64,000 nucleotides of DNA from Hyalella azteca. Taxonomy: Eukaryota > Arthropoda > Malacostraca > Amphipoda > Hyalellidae. The notes below the pieces were generated by a model that saw only the letters and a program-made list of their open reading frames with translations, had not been told where the DNA came from and did not search any database. The DNA is taken from contig NW_025935716.1 of NCBI RefSeq assembly GCF_000764305.2, positions 124,001 to 188,000 of the forward strand, given 5' to 3'. The translations under genes and the position numbers were made by a program. Below, piece by piece: positions 14,201-26,200 of the stretch. Each line of letters starts with the position of its first letter. Within the stretch, counting starts at the first letter, position 1.

Positions 14201-17200
14201 AGACAACAGACTGGAAGCGTTGCGAGGCAGGCACTTTGTCAGCGTCTTTGAGCCACGTCGTCTTGGGCGGCGGGAAGCCCGTGACGTGGCAAGACAGCAC
14301 CAACTCATCGTCTTCTGCCACGTACCGCTCTGTCGAGTGAAACTTGTGACTGAACTGCTGTCTTTCGATTAATTGGATTGCCTCAATTCACTCAATAATT
14401 TTCAGTTAGTCGGCGTTTTGTCACAGCTTCCCTACGCTTAGGCCAATTTAATACAATACATTGAAATTAAGATGATAGAAAAATTAAACCTCGAGCTTGA
14501 CGCCTCGTTAAAGATTTGCTCTTTGAAAATTATCCTTGATATTTCTCCTTCTGTAAGATGAAGACTTACGAACCTTGAGCTGAAGAAATAATTATATAAT
14601 TATTTGGTATGAAAATTAGAGCTCTACCCCTTCAGTATGGAAGGAATAGAGCTTCAATGGGAAAACCTCGCCTCATTCACAAAACTACACTGAGGATACG
14701 GTTTAATTAACTCTCAAAACACACACACTAAGATGAAGTGTAGGAGTATGAGTAAAGCATGAAATATGATCATAAATCTTAATATGATCATAATGATCGA
14801 ATCATATATGTTGATATGATCACAAATATTGAAAAGCATTTATTATAAAGATTATTACTTAAACTTTCACAAACTGTTCTGCTACACGCATTATGAAATC
14901 TCACCCCTAATTGAAGTTGTGAAGGTGGGAGGACTTGGCTTGTTCTCTTCCTCCCCCTTGACGCGCAGGTCGCATGAAGTTGTCACCCTGCCGTGCCGGT
15001 TGTTCGCTGTGCACGTGTACTCGCCGGAGTCAGACCGAGCTGCCTCACGGATCTCCAGCGACGCCAGGCCGTCAATAAACGAAGTCTGCCAAAATAAAAG
15101 ATGTAAATGCGGAAAATTCCAAGAATAATTGAAGAATGAATAAATAATAAAAGAATAAAAGAATGAATGATTTCATGTACAGTAATAATTATGACAAAAA
15201 GTGGAGATTTGTTCGTTATTGTTCTGAAAAGCATATTACTGTTTTGTTTGGCGACTTGATAAAAATAAGCTGTTAATTAAATATGAGTCAGCTCTTATTA
15301 AAGCGTAATGAGCAAGAAATTATAGATGTACAAGACGATAGAAGCTATCCAACGCTGCGGTAGGTAAGGAACTTCAACGCATTCATGATAATAATCTTTT
15401 AATGGAACAGATCCTTACTTCCAATACATAGTCGGGAAGTGATAAATCGCCTAATTCTTGGCATCGTTCCAAAATATTATTTTTTTATGATTGATCCGTG
15501 TAAAAATATTGTTCTTTACACCGCAAGACTATGAATTGTGACAACAGATGGAGGCATGCCCTGTACAGATTATTTTAACAAAAGGAATTTTTGGTGGTCG
15601 TTCGTTATTCTACAAACCTCAGTCAGATAAGAATGTTTTTCTTGACGTTTGCATTGATTGCTAAGATCAGTTTTTGACGCTCCAGCGTATTTGTCTCCTC
15701 ACTTTAGGTATTTGTATGGCATTATGCTTAAACTAAATTAGTTCGATTTTTTATATTAGGAGGATATTTTTATATTAGGAGATATAAATATTTTTATATT
15801 AGGAATATTATATAATGATGATCCGTATTATATAGTACGGATCATCATAAGTTTCTTTTCAGCTTAGATTAAAGTTTCCGATTGTTACAATTGAGAGACA
15901 GTTACGCTACATTTTAATTTCATTATGCTGCAATTATATAAAAAATATTTATTTTTTCATTACGCAAAAATTTTCTTGATTCTGATCCTGTTTTCCTTAC
16001 GATTTATGTGACGGTTACAATTTTCTCAATTATCATCAGTGAAAAACGGGATAATTACATTTGCGTAGCTGGTGCCGTACCGAGTGTTTTAAATGTTTAT
16101 CCTGATCCACATCCGGTACCAGATTAATCCAAGGTCTCACATTAATTTTGTCCTCCTCAGTGAGTGAGGAGCCCAGAATAATCCCAGGACTCACTTTAAT
16201 TCTGTCCTCCTCTTTGAGTGGGTAGCCTCCTTTGAACCATTCGATCTCCGGTAACGGATCGTCAGGACCACAAAGAACGTTACAGGAAAGTTTCACTCGC
16301 GTCCCTCGTGCAGCTTGACGGTCCTGAAGCTTTGTGCTGAACTTTGGACGGCGTCTCACGTCTCGACGGAATCCGTCTTCGCTCTTAGCAGTAAAAAAAC
16401 AGTAACTTAAGCATCGAATAATTTCTACCGAAATGTCGCTGTTTTGCATCACAGTGTAAAAAGGACTATGGATGCCCAAGAAATTTATTAAATAAACGTG
16501 ATAAGATGCTGGTCGTTTACAAAGTTTAAGTTCCATTTAAGGTCTTCTCGAAAAACTTAGTATTGATTAAGAAAAAAATGAGGATGAATTGATCTTTTAG
16601 AGGAGGATCAGATGGCATCAGCTTGTGACGCAGAATTCCTACCTCAGAGTCGCGCGGCTTGCGCATGTCCAGAGGCAGCGGGTGCACGACAAGTTCCTTC
16701 TCCGTGTAGTCGAGCTTGCCCGTCTCGTCATCCTTGTACCAGCGCATACGCTCCTCCAGACGACGCTTGCGTCGCTCTTCCTCCTTGGTAGGAAAATGTT
16801 TCAAAGCCAGATAAGCTAAACGTGTATTATTGAATATCATAACTTTCTCAGCCAGAATATTGGACTTTATTCAACAGTTTAAAAGGGAGTAAAAAGTTCA
16901 TAGCTTTGTTAGTTTAGACTCCGGAATGCATTTATTTTTGGATAGAGGTAAATGCGAGTGCGTGTCACAATGGTTGATTTAACCCTTTGTGTTCTGACAG
17001 GATCTCTCGGTTCCAGGCCTTTCTGTATGAATAGCATTGACGCCGCTTAATGTACCCAAAGACCAAGGCTGGGTTGATTAACAAATAAACTTTTACCGGA
17101 ATTTTCTTCCCAAGAGATAATTTCTCAATCAGCAATCTCAGCTGACCAAGTACATGTCATTATGAACTATACTAGATTATTAAACTATTAAATTTATCTC

Positions 17201-20200
17201 GTTTTAAAATTATAATTTCATATTTCATCCATATATTGGCAACTCGTGAATGATTAATGCAGATGAATAAAGTGATCAATGGACAAAAGGCTCTACATGA
17301 ATCGAAAGTTAGGCAAACCTTCTTGAGGAAGAGCTCAGTCTGCTGCCGCATGTCTTCCTCTTGCTGTCTCTTGAGGTCTTCCCTCCTCCTGAGCTCCTCT
17401 TCAAGCTTCTTCTTCTCCTCCTGAACTCGCTGCCTCTCCATGTCCTCCAGCATTTGCAGCTCCCTGGCCCGCAACTTCTCCGCTTCTTCTCGCCTGATTT
17501 TTGACTCCACCATTTTTTGGTTCATCTCCTCAAATTCCCGAGCTTCTTTTTCATGTTTTTCTCGTTGACGAATACTCGTGTCTATGACTTTATTTTCTTC
17601 TTTTTCATCATGTGTTCGTCTCAACGTCGTTTTCTCTGTGGATTCTTCCTCAAGCAATTTTCTTCTTGCTTCTCTTCTTTCAAACAAATCTTTCTCCATC
17701 TTTTCTCGTTCCTCAGCCAGAGCCTTCTCTTCGTCTAACAGCCTCTGCTTTCGCTTCGCCTTCCTATCTTCTTCTTCAGCGCGCATCGCATCTTCTTCAG
17801 CCTTGTGTTTCATATCCAGTTCCATACGACGTGCTTCTAGCTCAGCTTGTCGTCTTTTCTCCTTTTCTCTTTCACGAATTTCTTCAGCCTTCCTCGCTTC
17901 AATCTCTTCCATTTTTCTGAGACGCCTTTTTTCTTCACGTTCTTCGTTCAATTTACGCAACCTTTCTTCTTCAGCTTGAAGCTCTTTTTCCTTTTCTTCT
18001 TTCTGCTTTCGTCGTCGTTCTTGTCTCATTTTTTCTTCTTGAAGTAAAGCTTCTTCTCTTTCTTGCAGCTCCTTCAATCTTTCTTGCTTGCGAGCAGCGG
18101 CCTTCTTCTCGTGAAGAGCTTCAGCTTCCTGCTCACGTTGAGCTTCCTCTTCTTGACGGAGTCGCCTTTCGGCTGCCACTCGCTCATCTTCCTCAGCGCG
18201 TTTCTTTTTCCTTAGTGCCGATTCATCTTCTTCAGTTGAGGCCTTTGTTGTTTTCGTTGGTAACTCGTCGTTTTCACATGTCACTTCTTTTGTTGAAGAA
18301 GTCTTTCGAGCCTCCGTCGTTGCGTCCTTTTTCATTGATTTTCCTTCCTCACGAAGGTTTTCTTCTGTTCTTTTTCGAGAAGCAACGTCTTTCTCAGTTG
18401 CAGATTTGTCTCTTATTTTGAAATCTTCATCAGCAATAGAAGAGGCGTTTATTTTTCGGTGGGACACTTCATCGTCGTGGCCGGCAAGCTCAATTGTTCC
18501 AGACGACGAGACATTATCAGAAGTGGATTCACTACGCTTTAGAACCTCTCCTGCGACGTCGGTAGACGACGTTTTGACTGCAGGCATGGTTTTATTTTCA
18601 TCGACCTTCAAGGTTGCCACAGAATAGGTTTCCTCAATTTCGGAAGACCCTTTTCTTCCGTGTTTTTCTTTCTTTCGTGCAACTTCCATTGTAGCCGCGA
18701 CTGGTTCAGTATATTTCGTTTCCTGTGGGATCAGCGCGTCATCTGATCCTACGCTAGCAATATTCATTTTTCCTGACTCACTATCTTCAGGCACTCTGGC
18801 CTTTTCTGCTCTATGAACTTGAATTCCGTCATCTTCTGCAATTTGATTTGTCTCAAACATGTTTTCTGTTCGGGTAACACTCGAAGTTGGGATTCCTCCG
18901 TCTCGTTTTTCGATTTCGATGGGTTTTCGCTGCGCTTCCTTGGGACCTTCCTCGCGATCCGAAGCTGAGGGCGCTAGTTCATCGTCTTCCACGGAAGCAT
19001 GTTCCTCTCCAGGAACTGCAGTAACCTGATAATCTTTTCGTTCTGCGTCTGATGTGGCCGCTTCATTTTCCTCTTTAGCGTCGTAAGAAGCCTGTTGGGA
19101 ATTAATTTTTTTGCTGTAATTCTCGGAAGAATTTTTGTAATCGCTCTGCTGGTTGTCTATTTTTATTGAAATTTCGTTTGCAGCATCAGGCAAAGACTTT
19201 TCAGAGTCCTTCCTCATAACGCCTGCTTTTATTGCAAGCTCATGCTCAACGGCTGATGAGGAAATCTTCGGTTCATGCTGTTCGGCTTTTGCTCTTTGGC
19301 TGATGATGAAGTCTTCGTCTTCATCATCAGCCGAAGACTTCTTAGAATCTCTCCTTGTGTCAGAAGTTGGTTCCATTTGTTCCCGCACATCTGCTAAGAA
19401 TTCCTCAGAATCACTTCTCTCAGATCTGAAGCTGCCTCCACTCTTTTCATCTACGATTATTTCCGCTGAAATTTTATCGGCATCATTCCCTGAGTAAACA
19501 ATCTTTTCTGCCCTTTGCCCTTTTGTAAGATCCGAAAGAGCCTTTACAGAATCTCTACTCATTTCGTCAGGTTCTGGATTTTTCGTTTCATCTAAATCAG
19601 CAGAGGTTTTTGTGAAATCTCTTTCCCCGGTATCTTTCTTTGCAATGGTCGTTTCGTCTGCAGAATCAGAAGTCCCTTCAAAATCTTTTTCTTCTCCTCC
19701 TTTCTTGGCAGGAGTCGTCTTATCTGCATCAGCTAAAGCTATTTTGAAATTAATTTTCATGTCAGATCCTGCAGCCTCGTCTATCGTATACGCCGAAGTC
19801 ACCTCAAAATGTTTTCTCTCCGCGTCTGTCTCTGCAGTCTTCTCTTTGGCATCATCATATACCTCACTTGAAACTCTTTCCTTGCCGAGTGTCCTAGTAG
19901 ATTTCGCTTTATCCTTAACTTCACTAGAAACTTCTTTAGGATATCTATCAGCCTCTCGGGCTTCAATCTCCTTGTGGTCTAAATCAGCTAAAAGTTTCTC
20001 GGGACCTATTTTTTTAGTTGCGTTCATCTCTGCAGCTTGTAAGTCATTTGAAGACTCACCTTGAATCTTTCGAGAATCTTGTCTCTCAGTGTTGGTTTTT
20101 ATTAGCTTTTCGTCTTCAGGGCCAGACGAATCACTCAAAATATCTTTTCTCTCTGGATCGGCTTCTACAGTTTTCTTCCCGACGACAGTGGTCGAACCCT

Positions 20201-23200
20201 CTTGAGGTTTTCCACTCTTTGTATCTGTACCAGAAACCTTCTCGTCGATGACGTCTTTACGTAGTTCCTCAGGACCTGATTTTACAATTTTGTTCTGAGC
20301 GGCTTTTTTATCAGCAGAAACCGTTCCCACTAGCGTTTTATCTTTATCGTTTTCAGCCTTGCTCGTTTCGTTACTAAGCTTTTCTGCGCAATCTAATTCA
20401 ATTCCCACATCACTTTGCCCAGGAATTTTCCTTTCGTCCGCATTTTTCTGTGGATCTTCGCGTGTTTTTTCATTAGGAATTGAGTGGGTTTCTGGCTCCT
20501 GTAGCTGTTTAGTTTCTTCGGGAAGCTTCTTAGCCTTAGGACTGTCTATTTTGATCGAAGCTCCTCCAACTTCTTCATAATCGTTCCCACCAATTTTCGT
20601 AGTTTGATCTGCCGATGTTTTCTTTTCGACCTCGACATCAGCTTCACTTTTCAGTTTTGGCTGTCCTAGTCCAATAGATTTCCCTGTAGCGTTTTCATCT
20701 GAAACATCTTCTTCCTTTCGTATTACTTCATGGAAATTGTTAACAATCCCCTCCTGAGCGTCCGTTTTTCTTTTATCAGGCGTTACACACTTAATTTCAA
20801 GGCTTTGTCCAGAAGTTTCATCAATGATCTTTTCATGGAGAATTTTTACCTTTCCGTCTTCCAACACACCTGTCTCTTTTGCATTGGGTTCAATTTTTGC
20901 CCTGGTCTCATTTTCAGCAGCATCTTCAGCAACCAGATCAATTTTCGCAGTCAAATTTCCAACATTACGAGCCGTCATCATATTCTCATCAATGTTCCCT
21001 GAAACCTCACTTTCGAAGGTTACATAATCTTTCTTTGTTGACAAGCTAGTTCCTTTTTCTTCGGCCTCATTCCTGGAAATTTTGTCACCAGTTGCATCGC
21101 CACTAATAAGCGTGTTATTTCCAACAGGTACACTAACGTTACTGTCAGCTGAATCTAAAGTACTTGTCATTACTGGTGCATCCATTTTTTCAACCTTCTC
21201 AGTTACAGGCATGTTTCGGTCTGACTCGCCATCCAGGTTGACCTTTCCTCCTCTAACATCAATAATATTTTCTACCGATGTTTGTGACTTAACTTCGCCT
21301 TCTGAAACTTCAATGTTCTCAGGAGTTTTGGTAACCATTTGTTTTTCATTCTTATCTGACGCTGTGGGCAATTCAATTTTATCTTTTACAACGTTCTCAC
21401 CTTGTTCACTGTGAATTTCTGAGGCAATCTCTTTTTCATGTATTGCTTCTCGTTCACTGGCAACTGGTGATGATGCATCGCCACTCTGGTCTTGTTTTAT
21501 ACTTCCAATTTTGGAGTCAGACAATCCAAGTTTCTTATTTTTCGTTTCAATTTCTTCACGCGTCAACAAAGCTTGCATAGTTTGATGCGATTGCACCTCG
21601 ACCAACTCTGAACTTTTGCTATCAGCTTCACTCACATCATCAGTTTGTTTTCGAAAAGATTCGGCTCGTCCACGATCTTCGACCATGGCCGTTTTCTGTT
21701 TATTTGGATCAACATCATTCTCCTTTGAATATTCGCTCACTTGTGCCACTGCAGATTCATTTTTGTTGACTTGTGACGCCTCTTCGGTATTCAGCTTATC
21801 AGGAGATGGTGTTTCTGGGACTGCCTTCTTACTGACCGCTTCAGCCATGAATACACTGTCATCTGGTTGTGATTCATGGCTGTTATCCTTCTGAGTTTTC
21901 GATTGTATCGGTGTTTCAACAAAGTCGGATTCAAATTTATTGATTTCTTCTTGGTTCTCAGACTTAATTGCAGGTGCGGCCAAGATTGTGCTTCCCCCAC
22001 CAACTGTAAGTTGTACGGTGGTACCACGTGGCGCTTCTAGCTTCTCATGATGTACGTCAACTCTTGTGGAGTCTCTCTTGACTTCTTCAGTTGACACGAT
22101 CATTTCTTCAGGTACAGATACCTCAGTTGTGATACTCTCATTTAGGCGTTTAGGTATACCATTCTCAATTAGATTATCCTCGCTGGATATTTTATTATCT
22201 TTTTCATACGAGGCTTTTTCCTGCTGTGACATCGCTTCACTGCTTCCGACAAGCGACACATTCGAATCCTTTTCAGTGATCTCAAGTGCACCATGAGGAC
22301 TCATTCCACTCCCAGCGTCGTGCTGTACATCCTCTTGATCTGAAAACTCCACTACAAAATCGTGGATAGTCTCTTTCTCAGAAAAAGTTACCTTTTTATC
22401 GTTGCCCTTTCCTTTTTCCCCCGACTGAACGGAAGCTTCCCTTTTAATTATTTTATCGTTTTCTGCTGTAATACCTCCTGTTTTGTCAGGAAGGACAGTG
22501 TTATCGATTACGACATCTCTCTTGTCGCCTGTGTGATCTACAGCTACATCGCTCGAAACTGAATCTGAAGTTGATTGAAGGGCATTAATTTCGAAATTAT
22601 TTTCATCTCCGTCGTGAGTGGCACACTCAATTCCATGCGAGAGCGTAACGTTATTCTTATTTCTAAATGCTTGAGGAGATGTAAGTAATACATCATTTTG
22701 ACTAACGTCTTCATTTGTTTTTTCAGTGTCAGAAGAGTCGATTGTTTTACATTCGAGTGATGGCGACTCTCCAAATTGCAGCTGCGGTTCAGAGCTAACA
22801 TCTAAGCCTTGACTGTCCACTTGCGATAAGGTTTCATCGACAGTTTTCGATGACTCAACTTTCAAATTATTGTCTTCAGTTTTATCTTCAGCTAGCAACA
22901 GCATTTGGTTGGCAGAATCGGAAGAAGATTGGAAAGCGGATGCGAGACTGCGCTCGAGAGTGAGTAGGATGGCAGCCGCCTGACTGCCAGCATCTGCAAG
23001 TTTAGATTGCAAGACGTCGGCCAATTCGGGTGGTATGGCAGAGGACATGGGTTTCTCTTCAGCAACTGGACCGATTGAATCTGGGATATTTTCTGTAACG
23101 GTAGCAGAGCGACTTGCTTCAGTTGTCAATTGAAGAACTTGCACTGCTTGAGATTTGGGAGTCTTATTATCTTCTTGAACGAGTTTCTTCTTCTTTAATA

Positions 23201-26200
23201 ATTCTTTTTTGTTGTCTGAAATTTCTTTCTTCTTGGCAATTAATGAAGCTTGCGCAGAAGTGGAAACTGTACCCTTGGCTGCAGTCTGGAGAACGTCGTC
23301 CAAGACTTTATCTGCAGCCTCTGATATGTTCAAATATTTTTCTAGGTCCGCCGGCTCAATTGCTCCACCCTGTGACTTTAATATCTCTTCACAAGCCGAG
23401 AGAACGGCTTCTGATGATATAATAGGCACTTCAGTAGCTCCTTTTTTTGGTTCCCTAGCTTTTTGAATTTCCTGATTGTCATCCATATCTGCAACGGATA
23501 CACTTTCTGTGGCATAACTTGCAGGTTTAGTTTCAGCTCCACCGTCAAGCTTACTCTCAACCGCATGGGTGAGCTTCGGAGTAAAAAGCGACGCGAAATT
23601 ACTTCCAGGCTTTTCCTGAGTCGGAAGTTGAGCCAATAGGCCGGTGATGGCAGCCATACACTTGGCAGCAAGTTGATTTGCATCCAGCGTGATGTTGTCG
23701 TCGCCGCCAATTGTTACAGCTGCCGTGCTTACGCTCGTTTGGCGAATTTTCAAGTTTCCATCTACGGACAATTCGGAAATTTCAAAAACCGGAACATCGG
23801 AATGACTCACATCAATTTTAGGCTGGATAGCGCAAAGTCTTTCCTTTGGAGGGCCAATCACTTTGTGAACGATTTCAACTGAGTTCGGAAGCGAATGCTT
23901 GGTTTCGAGAGTTACGTTTAAATCTCTCACGTTTTTGAGAGATAATAATTCGCTTAGCAGATCTTCTGCCACCTCTTCTTTCGCCTCCCTCATCTCGAAC
24001 TTCCTTTGTGCTTGATCATAATTTTCTAGGATTTCAATTGGTTTTTTAGACTCTTTCATAGCATCTAAAGCACCTTGAAGGATTTGTGCATCATCATGAC
24101 TTAGTTTCGGCTGACAGTGTGTGAGAGCGGCACACACGTTATCTTTTATGACTTGCAATTCTCTACTGCTAGAAAGGTTTTTTTGCAGCTGATCTGCCTC
24201 GCCTTCATTCGGTTGTTTGCTATCCAATGCCGGCCCAAGATCCAGTGGTGTCGAGCATATTTCATGTGTTTTTTCTTCTATTTTCGATGTAGCATCCATT
24301 AGTTGCTCAGTAATTGATGCTTTGCACAATGCTGCAAGAGAAATTTCATCGACTTTAACCAATTGGCTTTCTGGAAACATTACCTTAACTTTTTTCATGC
24401 ATATCCTGGTCTTTAATTCATTACCATCTTTCACGATTTTCGTGATCTCAAACGCGGGAATATCAACATTGTCGGGATCTGCAGCACTCTTCGCCAGTCT
24501 TTTTAGTAATAGGTCCCTCTTCGGCAGAACAATATTCTGTACTAACTCCAGTCCATCACCAATGTTTTCAGCGACTTCTAAAAAGACAACCAAATCCTTT
24601 TGAGGATTTTTAATCGATTTAATAATCTTCAGTTGTTTCTCTGGAATGTTTTCAGAAGCTTCTTGCAGCTTCGCAAGCACGTCTCCGGCACTCCGTTCGA
24701 AGACAAGCTCCACCGGAGCATTCGAACTGACCATCTCTTGAATAGCTTTTTGAACAGTTTCCGCATCACTGAGGGACACGTCATGCCCACCTCTCTGAAA
24801 GGCGTCCGATATGGCCTTCTCAATATTTTCATATGCTTTAGCTATAACATTATTATCACATATTATTTTTGAATCTTCAAATGGTTGAACTTTTAATTCT
24901 CGTGCATTTGATGATAGAAATTCTTGTCCTGGTGCAGAAATCGATTCATGTTCAGGTGTAGATAACGGTTTTTGTCCAGGCAGAGGTGCTGCTTCTGCAA
25001 CAGATGGAGATACTGCTTCTTGTCCAGGCGGAGGTACCGCTTTCTGTTCCAACGAAGATCCAGCTTCTTGCCTAGTCGAGGATGCGGCTTCTTGACTAGC
25101 TGCAAATTCGGCTTCGTGTCCTGAAGGTGATACGGCTTCTTGTCTAGGTGAAGATGTGGCTTCGTGTCTAGATGGAAATTCGGCTTCTTGTACAGGTGGA
25201 GGTGCGGCTTCTTGTCCAAGTGGATGTACGGATTCTTGTCGAGGAGGAGCTTCGCTTTCTTGTCGAGGTGGCAATTCGTTAACTTGTTCAAGGGGAGATA
25301 TCTCTTCTCGTCCTAGCGGAGTTACCGATTCTTGTTCAGGGGGAGATGCCGCTATTTGTCCGGGTGGAGATACCGCTTTTTGTCCTGGTGGAGATACCTC
25401 TTCTTGCTCAGGTGGAGATAACGCTGTTTGGCTAGGCGAAGATACGCCTTCTTTTCCAGGTGGAGATATTTCTACCTGTCCAGGTGCAAGTGCGACATCT
25501 TGTCCAGATGAAAATCGCTCTTCTTTTCCAGAAGAAGTTAGAGATTTGTGTCCGGGTAGAGATACGGCATTTTGTCCAGATAAATATACCTCTTCTTGTC
25601 CAGGTGAAGATACTGCTTCTTGCCCAGGTGCAGATGCAGCTTCTTGCCTGGTTATAGATGCGGCTTCTTTCCTAGGTGGAGATACGGCTTCTTTTCCAGG
25701 TGGTAACGCTTCTAGGACAGATGGAGACACGACTTTCTGTCCTCGTGAAAGTACCGCATCTTGTCCAGGTGATATAGCCACTTCTTGTCCGGGTGGGATC
25801 ACCACTTCTTGTCCAGGTGGGATTACCACTTCTTGTCCAGGTGGGATTACCAATTCATGTCCAAGTGGGATTACCACTTCTTGTCCAAGTGGGATTACCA
25901 CTTCTTGTCTAAGTGGGATTGCCACTTCTTGTCTAGGTGGGTGTACCACTTCTTGTCCAGGTGGGGGTACCACTTCTTGTCCAGGTGGGGGTACCACTTC
26001 TTGTCCAGGTGCTGATACACCTTCTTCTCCAGGTGATGATACAGCTTCTTGTCTTGGCATGATTACCGTTTCCTGTTCAGGTAGTGGTGATACAGCTGCT
26101 TGTCTAGGTGGTGGTACCTCTTCTTGTCCAATAAGAGATACGGACTCTTCTCTAGGTGGCAGTACGGCTTCTTGTCGAGGTGGTGGTACCGCTTCTTGTC

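Noticed and set aside
17172..17318. Continuation of the giant exon to its stop codon
   Set aside because: The charged-helix composition ends exactly at the AAG|GTTTGC donor, and exon 25 continues it in frame.
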